DNA from: Promicromonospora umidemergens
GTDB lineage: Bacteria; Actinomycetota; Actinomycetes; Actinomycetales; Cellulomonadaceae
DNA: 64,000 nucleotides
Direction of reading: 5' to 3'
NCBI RefSeq assembly: GCF_024171995.1
Contig: NZ_JAMTCT010000008.1
Location: 124,001-188,000, forward strand
In this document: piece by piece, positions 24,561-33,268 of the stretch
Position numbering within the stretch: the stretch's first letter is position 1
Layout of the letters: each line of letters starts with the position of its first letter
Notes under the pieces: generated by a model
Databases searched by the model: none
What the model was told of the DNA's origin: nothing
The model's input: the letters and a program-made list of their open reading frames with translations, nothing else
Program-made: the position numbers and the translations under genes

Positions 24561-25735
24561 GGGAGCGTCACCTCGATCCGGGTCGGCCCGCCGGCCGGGC
24601 TGTCCACGACCAGCGTGCCGCCCGCTGCGGCCACCCGCCCGGCCAGGCCGGCGAGCCCGTGCCCCGGCGCGAGCACAGCGCCGCCGACGCCGTCGTCGCT
24701 GATCACCACGTCCACGATGCCGCCCTCCGGAACCCCGCCAGCCGCACCGCCCCCACCACGAACCCCCACCGAAACACCAGCCGACCCAGCCCCCGAATGC
24801 TTCGCCACATTGGTCAGCGCCTCCGCCACCACGTAGTACACCGTCGTCTCCGCCCCGGCCGGCAGGCGCCCAGGGGAGTCCCACTCCAGCTCCGTCGGCA
24901 CGCCCGCCCGAGACACCAGCTCCGCCAGCACCGGCGCCAGCCCGTGCGTGTCCAGCGCCGTGGGCCGCACCCGCCACGCGACGTCCCGCAGGTCCGTCAC
25001 CAGCCGCTCCGCCTCGAGCCCCGCCTGCTCCAGCAACAAGGCCCCAGCAGACCCCGGAGCAGCTACCCGCCGCGCCCGGTTCACCAGCAGTCCGAGCGCC
25101 ACGGCCCGCTGCTGCACCCCGTCGTGCAGGTCCCGCTCGATCCGCCCCCGCTCAGCGTCCAGGGCCGCAAGCAGCTCAGCCCGGCTCACCGTCAGCGACT
25201 CCACCTCCGCCGCCAGCCGCTCGCTCCTGCTCGGCGCCAGCCACCGCGCGGCCGCCGACCGGTCCAGCAGCCCCACGCCGACCAGACCCATCAGGTTCAG
25301 GTACAGCAGCACCGCGCCGATCGGCACCAGCAGGAGCATGTCCGACGTCGTCAGCCCGTCACCCTGGAACGACGCGTCCACGGTGAGTCGCAGATCGAAC
25401 AGCCACGACGCCAGGCTCACCACCACCCCGAACAGCCCGTACCCCAGCAGCCCGAGCACCAGCGTGCCGACCAGGCCGACGCCCACCCGCGCCCCGAGAT
25501 ACCGGGCGGCCCGGGGAGAGGTGAGCGCAGCGCCGCCGTCCGCCCACCCGAGAAACCGCACCGTACGACGCCGGTGCCACCTGACCAGGGAACCCACCAA
25601 CCCGGGTGCCGTGCCCCGCCGCACCAGCGCCGCCACCGCACCCACCAGGTCCACCGGCCACGTGACAGCGCCGACGGACGCGCCCCACAGCATGCGGGCA
25701 GGGGTGCTGCGCCAGACGGCGGGGGAGGGGTCCAC
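24551..25735 (-). CDS. NarL-family sensor histidine kinase
   Basis: The 394-residue protein has four or so hydrophobic segments in its first half (for example VGLVGTLVLGLLGYGLFGVV and LLLVPIGAVLLYLNLMGLVG). The HisKA_3 motif is RIERDLHDGVQQRAVALG with the phospho-accepting His, and the ATPase region includes ALTNVAKHSGAG and DDGVGGAVLAPGHGLAGLAG. It senses through its membrane region, since no large extracellular loop is visible. The GTG at 25735 is the best early start; an ATG at 25693 is an alternative. It overlaps the response regulator, confirming a two-component operon. Confidence 0.88.
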   Translation of the reverse strand: MDPSPAVWRSTPARMLWGASVGAVTWPVDLVGAVAALVRRGTAPGLVGSLVRWHRRRTVRFLGWADGGAALTSPRAARYLGARVGVGLVGTLVLGLLGYGLFGVVVSLASWLFDLRLTVDASFQGDGLTTSDMLLLVPIGAVLLYLNLMGLVGVGLLDRSAAARWLAPSRSERLAAEVESLTVSRAELLAALDAERGRIERDLHDGVQQRAVALGLLVNRARRVAAPGSAGALLLEQAGLEAERLVTDLRDVAWRVRPTALDTHGLAPVLAELVSRAGVPTELEWDSPGRLPAGAETTVYYVVAEALTNVAKHSGAGSAGVSVGVRGGGGAAGGVPEGGIVDVVISDDGVGGAVLAPGHGLAGLAGRVAAAGGTLVVDSPAGGPTRIEVTLPCA

Positions 25736-25863
25736 CCCGCCAGGATAGGGACGACGTCGGTGGCGCGGACTGCGGAAAACCACACCCGACCTGCGGCCCG
25801 CCCCACCGCACCGGACGGATGGGCGCAGCTCGTCCGACGCCAAAGACGAATAGCGTAGGGCCC

Positions 25864-26517
25864 ATGACGACACACAGCTTCGCCTCGACCGTCGCCGAAT
25901 GGGCCATCGGGCTGATGGAGACCCTCGGCGCACCGGGCGCAGGCGTTGCGATCGCCCTCGAGAACCTCTTCCCGCCCCTGCCCAGCGAGGTGATCCTGCC
26001 GCTGGCCGGCTTCACCGCCGCGCAGGGCACCCTCGTGCTCTGGCACGTGCTCATCTGGACGACGGCGGGGTCCGTCGTCGGCGCGGTCCTCCTGTACGGG
26101 CTGGGAGCCTGGCTGGGCCGCGACCGCCTGCGCGCGATCGTGGACCGGATGCCGCTCGTGTCCCTGGAGGATGTCGACAAGGCGGAGAGCTGGTTCAACC
26201 GGCACGGCGACTGGGCGGTCCTCATCGGCCGGCTGATCCCGATCGTGCGCAGCCTCATCTCCATCCCCGCGGGCGTGGAGCGCATGTCGATCTGGCGCTT
26301 CCTCGCGTTCACGACGCTGGGTTCCGGCGTGTGGAACACCCTCCTGGTCGGCGCCGGCTACCAGCTGGGGGAGCAGTGGCACGTCGTGGAGCAGGGTGTC
26401 GGGGTCTTCCAGAAGGTCGTCATCGTGGTCGTCGGCCTGCTGGTCGTCTGGTGGGTCGTCAAGATGGTGCGGCGGCGCCAGGGCCAGGACACCCCCCGGC
26501 ACGTGCGGAAGCGCTGA
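25864..26517 (+). CDS. DedA-family membrane protein
   Basis: The protein (217 residues) has the DedA/SNARE-associated pattern: ALENLFPPLPSEVILPLAGF at about residues 30-50, a helix with AGSVVGAVLLYGLGAWLGRD, the GRLIPIVRSLISIPAGVERM motif, and FTTLGSGVWNTLLVGAGYQL. DedA proteins are thought to be membrane lipid transporters (scramblase-like), including undecaprenyl-phosphate recycling. The ATG at 25864 directly precedes a normal N-terminus. It is divergent from the two-component operon and 22 bases upstream of the second serine hydrolase, so the two probably form one transcript. Confidence 0.9.
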   Translation: MTTHSFASTVAEWAIGLMETLGAPGAGVAIALENLFPPLPSEVILPLAGFTAAQGTLVLWHVLIWTTAGSVVGAVLLYGLGAWLGRDRLRAIVDRMPLVSLEDVDKAESWFNRHGDWAVLIGRLIPIVRSLISIPAGVERMSIWRFLAFTTLGSGVWNTLLVGAGYQLGEQWHVVEQGVGVFQKVVIVVVGLLVVWWVVKMVRRRQGQDTPRHVRKR

Positions 26518-26539
26518 CCACCCGGTGCATGATGCTGCT

Positions 26540-27979
26540 GTGACCGACGACCGCACCGCCAAGACCCTCCGCTCCATCGCCCCCTACCTGGCCGACTGGG
26601 CCTCGTTCCAGGCCGCCTACCACGGCATGCCCGGCCTGCAGCTGGCCGTCGGCCGCCGCGGGGAGGTCTTCGTCGACCTGGCCTGGGGCAAGGCGAACCT
26701 CGAGACGGGGGAGGACCTCACCAGCGACCACCTGTTCCGCGTCGCGTCCCACTCCAAGACATTCACCGCCGTCATCGTGATGCGGCTCGTCGAGCACGGC
26801 AAGCTCCGCCTGGACGACGCCGTGGGCGAGCTCGTCCCAGAGCTCGACGGATCGGCCGCCGCAGGCATCACCGTCCGCGAGCTGCTCGGCCACCAGGCGG
26901 GCATCGTCCGCGACTCCTCCGACGGCGACTTCTGGCAGCACGAGCGGCCCTTCCTCGACCGCGCGCAGGTGCTGGAGTGCGTACGCACCGAGGGCGTCGT
27001 GTTCGAGCCCAACGAGCACTTCAAGTACACGAACATCGGCTACAGCCTGCTCGGCATCATCATCGAGGAGGTCACCGGCAAGACGTACGACGAGATGGCG
27101 CGCGCCGCCGTCGTCGGACCACTGGGACTGACCCGGACCGGCACCGAGCTGGACCCCGCCCGCGCCGCCGAGTACGCCGCCGGGCACACCGGCCGGATCA
27201 CGCACGGCGACGCGCGCCGCGTCGTCCCGCACGTCGACACCCGCGCCATGGCCGCAGCGACCGGCTGGTACTCCACCGCCCTCGAGATGGTCCGCTACGG
27301 AGCCACGCACGTGTTCGGCGACACCACGCTGCTCACCGACAAGAGCAAGCGCCTCCTCCAGCGCGAGGAGTCCCGCGTCGTGGTCCGGGGAGCGGAGCGC
27401 GGCCGGTACGGCGTCGGCATGGCGCTCGGCAAGATCGGCGACCGGGAGGTCGTCGGACACTCCGGCGGCTATCCCGGACACATCACGCGCACCTGGATCG
27501 ACCCCGCCGACGGCCTCGTCGTGTCCTCGCTGACCAACGCCGTCGACGGGATCGCCGACCAGATCGCCACCGGCGTCATCCACCTGATCAACCTGGCGCT
27601 CGCGGCGGCGGACGACGTCGCGGCGTCCGTCGCCGGCGGGACGGGCGAGCCGGTACCGCCCGTCCCGGCCGACGCCCCTGTCGGACGCTTCGCCAACCTC
27701 TGGGGCGTGGCCGACGTCGTGGACCTCGGCGGGATCCTGCACTCGATCAACCCGCGCTTCCCGCGGCCGGACGAGGTCGCGGTGCGCCTGGTCGCGGTCG
27801 ACGGCCGCCTGGTGCAGGAACCCGTGGCCGGGTTCACCACGGTCGGCGAGCCGGTCCAGGTGGAGCGGGACGCCGACGGCGCGGTCACCTCCGTCCGGGT
27901 CAACGCCCTGACGTCGTGGCCGATCGAGGAGTTCCGGGCGGCGGGCGGCAGCCCGACCGAGCCGCTGAGCCGCACGTAG
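26540..27979 (+). CDS. Cytoplasmic-type serine hydrolase of the beta-lactamase family
   Basis: The 479-residue protein has no signal peptide. SxxK is at Ser70-His-Ser-Lys73 (RVASHSKTF), the Tyr motif is FKYTNIGYS, and the third motif is GHSGGYPGH. The extra ~120 residues after the catalytic domain, ending in SWPIEEFRAAGG, form an additional domain seen in esterase/DD-peptidase relatives. Start is the GTG at 26540, soon after the DedA stop. A very strong hairpin terminator follows seven bases after the stop codon. Likely substrates are esters or peptides; it need not act on beta-lactams. Confidence 0.85.
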   Translation: MTDDRTAKTLRSIAPYLADWASFQAAYHGMPGLQLAVGRRGEVFVDLAWGKANLETGEDLTSDHLFRVASHSKTFTAVIVMRLVEHGKLRLDDAVGELVPELDGSAAAGITVRELLGHQAGIVRDSSDGDFWQHERPFLDRAQVLECVRTEGVVFEPNEHFKYTNIGYSLLGIIIEEVTGKTYDEMARAAVVGPLGLTRTGTELDPARAAEYAAGHTGRITHGDARRVVPHVDTRAMAAATGWYSTALEMVRYGATHVFGDTTLLTDKSKRLLQREESRVVVRGAERGRYGVGMALGKIGDREVVGHSGGYPGHITRTWIDPADGLVVSSLTNAVDGIADQIATGVIHLINLALAAADDVAASVAGGTGEPVPPVPADAPVGRFANLWGVADVVDLGGILHSINPRFPRPDEVAVRLVAVDGRLVQEPVAGFTTVGEPVQVERDADGAVTSVRVNALTSWPIEEFRAAGGSPTEPLSRT

Positions 27980-27986
27980 ACACAGC

Positions 27987-28042
27987 GTGAGCGGGCTGCG
28001 CCGCGGAGAGTAGACCAGCTCTCCGCGGCGCAGCCCGCTCAC
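27987..28042. terminator. Bidirectional terminator, perfect 24-bp stem
   Basis: A perfect inverted repeat has arms at 27987-28010 and 28019-28042 (each beginning or ending in GTGAGCGGGCTGCGCC or its complement) around an 8-base loop. It lies between the convergent hydrolase and the ABC permease. No U-tract follows, as is common in high-GC actinobacteria. Confidence 0.85.
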
Positions 28043-28079
28043 GTGACCTTCCCGGCGCCGCCTCAGCGACGGCCCACCG

Positions 28080-30689
28080 TCACTCCGCCCCGAGCGCCGC
28101 CACCGGCGAGGTGCGGGCCGCGGCCCGTGCCGGGAGCACCGACGCGAGGAGGCCGGCGATGAGGGCGACACCGAGGGTCAGTGCGAGCTCCGTCCACGGG
28201 ACGGCAAACTGCACGGTGCCCATCACGGACAGGGCGGTGGCCGACCCGGACCAGCCGAACCCGAGGCCGAGCACGATGCCGACGAGCGCACCGACGCCCG
28301 CGATGAGGACGCCCTCTACGGCGAGCATGCCGCGCAGCTGCTCCTTGCTCATGCCGATGGCCCGCAGGGTCGCGGACTCCTTGGTCCGCTCGATCACCGA
28401 GAGGGACAGCGTGTTGGTCACGCCGACCAGGGCGATCACCACGGCGACGGCGAGCAGCCCCACCATGATGCCGAGGACGACGTCCACGATCTGCCGGAAC
28501 GACGCGGCCTGCGCGGCCTGGCTCACGACCAGGGCGTCGATGTCGACCTGCGTGGCGATCTCCTGGACGTTTCCGAGCACCACCTCTGCGTCGTCGCCCG
28601 AGATGTGGCCCCAGATATCGGTCCCGGTATGGGTGTCGGTGACGCGGGCGAGGTCCTCGGGCGTGACGGTCTGGTCGAGCGCAGTGGAGCCCGTGATGAC
28701 GACCGTCAGGTCGACCGTGCCGCTCGGGCCCGAGACGGGGGTGCTGTCGCCTGCGCCGAGGGACAGCGAGTCCGCCGTGTCCTGGGACAGCAGGATCGAG
28801 CCCTCCGCGAGCTCTTCCGCCTGGTCCGGCACGTTCACCACGGCGACCAGCCCGTCGGGGTCGGCGGCCTTGAGCTGCATGTCCTCCGTGTCACCGATGG
28901 CGGCCGACGCGTGGGTGACGACCGCGGCGGCCGAGACGCCTGACGCCTCGGCGACGGCGTCGCGCATGTCCTCGACGTACTCGGGCACGGTGACGGACAC
29001 GCTCAGGTCGTACGGGAAGGCCTCGTCGAGCCTGTGTTCCGAGGTCGCACGGGCGCTCGCGGCGCCGGTGGACATCATGGTGACGAGGGTGACGCCGATG
29101 AGCAGTGCCGTGGAGGTCGCCGCCGTACGGCGCGGGTTGCGCAGCGTGTTGGCGACCGCGAGGCGTGGGGCCGGGCCGGAGCGGGTCACGAGGGCGCCCA
29201 GGCCGGCCGCGACGCGCGGCAGCCAGAGGACCGCGCTCAGCACGATGCCGAAGAACGTGAAGGCGACGCCGCCGACGGCCGCGACCATACCGACCTCCAG
29301 GGAACCGGCATTCCCGAGGGAGGCGCCGAGGCCGAGCAGCGCGATGCCGCCAAGAATGCAGAGGACCGAGATCACGAGGCGGGCGCGGCCGGTACGGGCA
29401 CCGAGCGTCGGGGCGTCGGACGGCCGCAGCGCGGCGAGCGGGGCGACGCGGGTCGCGGAGCGGGCCGGGGCGAGCGCGGCTAGGACCGTCATGACCGTGC
29501 CGACGGCGAGCGGCAGCACTATCGACTGCGGGGTCAGCGTGATCGTCTCCGGGATCGGCACACCGAGGTCGAAGTTGGGTGCCACCATCAGCGCGGCCTG
29601 GGTGAGCAGCGCGCCGATCAGGGTGCCCAGCGCGGAAGCGACGACGCCGAGGATCGCAGCCTCCAGCAGGACGCTGCGGTAGACCTGGTCGGCCCCCGCG
29701 CCGATGCAACGCAGGAGGGCGAGCGTCCTGGTCCGCTGGGCGATGAGCACCTGGAACGTGTTCGTGATGACCATGGCCGCGATCATCAGCGCGATGGCGG
29801 CGAACGCCATGACGAACACCAAGAAGATGATGTTGTCGCCACCGGTCAGTCCCGAGGTCCTCGTCGTCGCAGCCGCCTCGGTGGTCTCGACGGACGCCTG
29901 AGCACCGGTGCCGCCGACGGTGTCCTGGATCGCTGTGCTCAGTGCCGCAGGGACGCTGTCGTCGGCGAGCGGGCTGTCGAGCGCGACGAGCAGATCGGTG
30001 ACGTCCGACGGGTAGACCTCGGCGGCGTTCCAGGCGCTGAGCGTGGCGGACGGGATCGCGGCGGCCCCGCCGGAGGCCGTGTAGACGCCGTAGGGGTCGT
30101 CGGCGAGGCCGGTCACGGTCAGTGACTCGAAGACCTCCTCCGGCTCGCCGAGCTCGGCTGCCGGGTTCTCCGCCTCGCTCTCGGCCCAGCCCTCCGGGTA
30201 CAGGGTGCGGGAGATCCTCAGCTCGTCGCCGATTTCGGCCTCGAGCCGCTCGGCGGCCTGGGGTGTCAGCGCCACCTCGTCGGCGGCGGCCGGCCAGGCG
30301 CCGTCGCTCAGCTCGAGAGGTGAGAGCCGCGGGTCCGTCGGGACCGGGGCGAACAGCTGGTGGCCACCCTTGCCGCCGTTGCGCAGGGTGCCCGACCAGG
30401 TGATGAGAGGCTGGACGGTCCCGACGCCGTCGACGGCAGCGACCGCCTCGACGTCATCGGTGGAGAACGAGCTCTCCGACTCCTCGTCGGCGGACACGAT
30501 GACGTCGGAATCCGCGTAGCTCGCCGCCACGACGTCGCGGGCCGTCTCCTCGATGATGCCGCCGGCGAGCAGCGTCACGGTGACGAACACCGTGCTGATC
30601 AGGATGGCGATGCCTGCTGAGGCGAGGCGCCCGGTGCTGCGGCGCATCTGCCCGAGGGTGAAGCGCGCGGTGGGCATGGAGGTGGCCAT
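28080..30689 (-). CDS. ABC transporter permease, FtsX/MacB type, 869 residues
   Basis: The protein has an N-terminal helix (LASAGIAILISTVFVTVTLL), a large extracytoplasmic domain of about 250 residues, an FtsX bundle (FLVFVMAFAAIALMIAAMVI), then a second repeat with a second periplasmic domain and a final FtsX bundle (IVDVVLGIMVGLLAVAVVIA). This duplicated layout is typical of Gram-positive MacB-like mechanotransmission permeases that export peptides or antibiotics or sense envelope stress. It starts at the ATG at 30689, sharing one base with the stop of the ATPase gene (TGATG), so the two are coupled. Substrate unknown. Confidence 0.88.
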   Translation of the reverse strand: MATSMPTARFTLGQMRRSTGRLASAGIAILISTVFVTVTLLAGGIIEETARDVVAASYADSDVIVSADEESESSFSTDDVEAVAAVDGVGTVQPLITWSGTLRNGGKGGHQLFAPVPTDPRLSPLELSDGAWPAAADEVALTPQAAERLEAEIGDELRISRTLYPEGWAESEAENPAAELGEPEEVFESLTVTGLADDPYGVYTASGGAAAIPSATLSAWNAAEVYPSDVTDLLVALDSPLADDSVPAALSTAIQDTVGGTGAQASVETTEAAATTRTSGLTGGDNIIFLVFVMAFAAIALMIAAMVITNTFQVLIAQRTRTLALLRCIGAGADQVYRSVLLEAAILGVVASALGTLIGALLTQAALMVAPNFDLGVPIPETITLTPQSIVLPLAVGTVMTVLAALAPARSATRVAPLAALRPSDAPTLGARTGRARLVISVLCILGGIALLGLGASLGNAGSLEVGMVAAVGGVAFTFFGIVLSAVLWLPRVAAGLGALVTRSGPAPRLAVANTLRNPRRTAATSTALLIGVTLVTMMSTGAASARATSEHRLDEAFPYDLSVSVTVPEYVEDMRDAVAEASGVSAAAVVTHASAAIGDTEDMQLKAADPDGLVAVVNVPDQAEELAEGSILLSQDTADSLSLGAGDSTPVSGPSGTVDLTVVITGSTALDQTVTPEDLARVTDTHTGTDIWGHISGDDAEVVLGNVQEIATQVDIDALVVSQAAQAASFRQIVDVVLGIMVGLLAVAVVIALVGVTNTLSLSVIERTKESATLRAIGMSKEQLRGMLAVEGVLIAGVGALVGIVLGLGFGWSGSATALSVMGTVQFAVPWTELALTLGVALIAGLLASVLPARAAARTSPVAALGAE

Positions 30690-31525
30690 CAGGCACCGGC
30701 CCCGGTGGTCGTGCCGGTGGCGGGACCCGTGGCGACGGCGGGCTCGAGGGTGCGTAGGGCGTCGAGGCCGGCCATGGCGGACTCGGGGGTGGGGTCGCTG
30801 ATGTCGCCCGCGATGCGGCCGTCGGCGATCAGGACGGCACGGTCGGCGTACGCCGCGGCGGAGGGGTCGTGGGTGACCATGATGATCGTGCGACCCAGCT
30901 CGCGCACGGAGCGGCGCAGGAACGACAGGACCTCAGCCCCCGAACGCGAGTCCAGGTTCCCGGTCGGCTCGTCCGCGAACACCACATCAGGCTGCGCGAT
31001 CAGCGCACGCGCGATCGCCACACGCTGCTGCTGCCCACCAGAGAGCTCACCCGGACGGTGGGTGAGGCGGCTCTTGATTCCCAGGGTCTCGACCAGGGTG
31101 TCGAACCAGGCCTTGTCGACCGTGCCACCAGCAAGCTCGACCGGCAACGTGATGTTCTGCTCGGCCGTGAACATCGGCAACAGGTTGAACTGCTGGAACA
31201 CGAACCCGACCCGATCACGCCGCAACCGGGTCAACGCCTTGTCGTTCAACCCGGTGATCTCCGTGTCACCCAGGAACGCCTGACCGCTGGTCGCAGAATC
31301 CAGACCCGCCAACAGGTGCATCAGGGTCGACTTGCCCGAACCCGACGGACCCATGATGGCCGTGAACCGGCCCTGCTCGAAGTCGACATCGACCCCGTCC
31401 AAGGCCTGCACGGTGGCCTCACCCTTGCCATACGTCTTCGTCAGGCTCCGGGCCCGTACGGCGCGGGCGGCTCCGCCCGGCGCAGGGGCCGGCTGGTCCG
31501 CCGGGACGTACACGGTGGTGTCCAC
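30689..31525 (-). CDS. ABC transporter ATP-binding protein, LolD/MacB type
   Basis: GPSGSGKSTLMHLLAGLDSA is Walker A, with the Q-loop VFQQFNLLP, signature ELSGGQQQRVAIARAL, Walker B VVFADEPTGNLDSRSG and the switch HDPSAAAYAD. This is the MacB/LolD group, which works with FtsX-type permeases. GTG at 31525 is chosen because GAGGAG lies seven bases upstream; the frame stays open further upstream without support. A short N-terminal extension (VDTTVYVPADQPAPAPGGAA) precedes the domain, and the last ~30 residues are Ala/Thr/Gly-rich. Confidence 0.9.
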   Translation of the reverse strand: MDTTVYVPADQPAPAPGGAARAVRARSLTKTYGKGEATVQALDGVDVDFEQGRFTAIMGPSGSGKSTLMHLLAGLDSATSGQAFLGDTEITGLNDKALTRLRRDRVGFVFQQFNLLPMFTAEQNITLPVELAGGTVDKAWFDTLVETLGIKSRLTHRPGELSGGQQQRVAIARALIAQPDVVFADEPTGNLDSRSGAEVLSFLRRSVRELGRTIIMVTHDPSAAAYADRAVLIADGRIAGDISDPTPESAMAGLDALRTLEPAVATGPATGTTTGAGA

Positions 31526-31575
31526 GAAATTACTCCTCGAATCGATGACGGCTGAGAGCCGTTCAGGCTGGGTCC

Positions 31576-31608
31576 TGCTGGCCCGCCGCGGAGGGCGACG
31601 GGCCAGCA
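31576..31608 (-). promoter_or_regulatory. Hairpin in the leader of the ABC exporter operon
   Basis: TGCTGGCCCG at 31576-31585 pairs perfectly with CGGGCCAGCA at 31599-31608. It lies 51-83 bases upstream of the GTG start of the ATPase gene, so it would be in the 5' leader or promoter region. It could be an operator or a leader hairpin. The rest of the gap, 31609-31799, shows nothing I can name. Confidence 0.4.
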
Positions 31609-31799
31609 AGGACGAACCTACGGATTCGAGGGGGTCGGGGCGTCAGGCCTGAGCCTGATCATCTGCCGGACATGTCATACCCAGGTCGTACCGGTTTGAT
31701 CGGCAACGGTGCAGGTCACGACGCTGCTCTGCAGCGAGGAGGAGCGGGTGCACGACGAACGGAGCACAATTCTTCCGGACACCGCCGGGCCTGGGGGCG

Positions 31800-33101
31800 C
31801 TAGAGGACAACCTGGGGCGCTCGATCTCTCGCCGCCTCGGCCAACCTCTCGCCCAGCTCCGCGAGCGGCACGGAGACCTTCGCGCCCGACGCCGGGTCGG
31901 TCACGGCGAGTACGCCCGCCTCGACCTCGCGCGGCCCGAGCACGCCGAGCAGCGCGTCGCGCCGACGTCGGGCCAGGCGGATCCGGTTGCCCAGCGATCC
32001 GTCCCGTTCCACGCGGACGCGGACGCCGCGGGAGCGCAGGTCTGCGGCCAGCCGGTCGGCTGCATCACCCGGGGCGACTGCGTCGTCCGCGGCGTCCGGC
32101 GAACGGTCGGCTACCGGGAGCAGGCAGACCTGCACCGGCGCCAGCCAGAACGGCAGCCGCCCGCCGTGCCGCTCCAGGAGGAACGCGACCATCCGCTCCA
32201 TCGCCCCGACGGTGCCGCGGTGGATCATGACCACCCGCTCCCGTTCGCCGGACGCCGCGACGTAGGTCAGGTCGAACCGCTCCGGCTGGTTGAAGTCGAG
32301 CTGCACGGTCGCGAGGGTCTCCTCGTGGCCGCGCACGTCGAGTACCTGGACGTCGATCTTCGGCCCGTAGAACGCGGCCTCGCCCGGCACCGCGCGCCAG
32401 GGCACTCCGGCCGGAGCCGCACCGAGCACCGCGCCAAGCGCCGCGGCCAGCGCCTCCTCCGCCGAGGCCCACTGCTCGGGCGAACCCAGCCACCTGACCG
32501 AGTCGTCCCGGCCAGACAGCCGCAGGTAAAACACCTCGATCCCCAGGGTGTCGAGCACCTCGAGGACCGCGTCCAGGGCGATGCGGACCTCCGCCCCGAC
32601 CTGGTCGGGGCGGCAGAAGACGTGCGCGTCGTCCAGGTTGATCTGCCGCACGCGGCTCAGCCCCGACAGCACCCCGGACCGCTCCGCGCGGAACATCGGG
32701 GCGAGCTCCGAGTAGCGCACGGGCAGGTCGCGGTAGGACCGCGGCTCGGACGCGTAGATCTGCGCGTGGTGCGGGCAGTTGGCGGGGCGCAGCACGAGCG
32801 GGTCGGCGTCGCCGGGCTCCTCGTGCGGGTCGCCGAGGTACATGGGTGGGAACATGTCGTCCGCGAACTTGGCCCAGTGGCCCGACCGCTCGAACAGCGA
32901 GCGCTTGCCGAGCACCGGCGAGTACACGGGCTCGCACCCGGTGCGCAGCGCGACCTCACGTGCATACTGCTCGAGCTCGTACCGCACGGCCGCACCGGCG
33001 GGCAGCCACAGCGGCAGGCCGGGACCGACCAGCTGGCTCGAGCTGAAGATCCGCATGTCGCGGCCGAGCTCGCGGTGATCAAGGCTGGCGGTGACGTTCA
33101 T
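31800..33101 (-). CDS. Short threonyl-tRNA synthetase paralogue (catalytic and anticodon domains only)
   Basis: The protein (433 residues) starts at an ATG behind AAGGAG and opens directly with the class II core: PVYSPVLGKRSLFERSGHW, the zinc motif LVLRPANCPHHAQIY, motif 2 MFRAERSGVLSGLSRVRQIN, DDAHVFC, and motif 3 MIHRGTVGAMERM. A divergent anticodon-binding domain ends the protein. Full ThrRS is about 640-690 residues. The TGS and editing domains are absent here, so it should charge tRNA-Thr without cis editing of serine. It is controlled by a leader peptide with three Thr codons and an attenuator. Roles could be a starvation backup or resistance to a ThrRS inhibitor; a housekeeping thrS is expected elsewhere in the genome. 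Confidence 0.88.
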   Translation of the reverse strand: MNVTASLDHRELGRDMRIFSSSQLVGPGLPLWLPAGAAVRYELEQYAREVALRTGCEPVYSPVLGKRSLFERSGHWAKFADDMFPPMYLGDPHEEPGDADPLVLRPANCPHHAQIYASEPRSYRDLPVRYSELAPMFRAERSGVLSGLSRVRQINLDDAHVFCRPDQVGAEVRIALDAVLEVLDTLGIEVFYLRLSGRDDSVRWLGSPEQWASAEEALAAALGAVLGAAPAGVPWRAVPGEAAFYGPKIDVQVLDVRGHEETLATVQLDFNQPERFDLTYVAASGERERVVMIHRGTVGAMERMVAFLLERHGGRLPFWLAPVQVCLLPVADRSPDAADDAVAPGDAADRLAADLRSRGVRVRVERDGSLGNRIRLARRRRDALLGVLGPREVEAGVLAVTDPASGAKVSVPLAELGERLAEAARDRAPQVVL

Positions 33102-33155
33102 GGTGGTGCTCCTTCGATGAGGGAGCTGCCCCGGTCCGCCGTCGTGCACGACAAA

Positions 33156-33180
33156 GGCCCCGGGAGCATGCTCCGGGGCC
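33156..33180 (-). terminator. Attenuator terminator in the ThrRS leader
   Basis: On the minus strand GGCCCCGGAGCATGCTCC is followed by CGGGGCC and then TTTGT, an intrinsic-terminator-like hairpin with one bulge. It lies 21 bases after the leader-peptide stop and 54 bases before the synthetase start, the position expected for a transcription attenuator. Confidence 0.8.
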
Positions 33181-33201
33181 TGGTTGCTGCGAGATGCAGG
33201 G

Positions 33202-33252
33202 TCAGCGCGCGCCGGAGGGAACCGGCGTCGTCGTGCGTGCGCTGAGGTGCAT
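33202..33252 (-). CDS. ThrRS attenuation leader peptide MHLSARTTTPVPSGAR
   Basis: This 16-residue open frame contains three consecutive ACG Thr codons followed by Pro, then stops before the attenuator hairpin. A TANNNT-type -10 hexamer, TACGGT, lies at 33265-33260, seven bases before the ATG, so the message may be leaderless. A small alternative hairpin, CGCCGG with CCGGCG, overlaps the codons after the Thr run. Ribosome stalling at the Thr codons when charged tRNA-Thr is scarce would favour antitermination and raise synthetase expression. The layout is read directly; regulation is inferred by analogy with classical attenuation. Confidence 0.8.
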   Translation of the reverse strand: MHLSARTTTPVPSGAR

Positions 33253-33268
33253 ACGCACAACCGTAATG

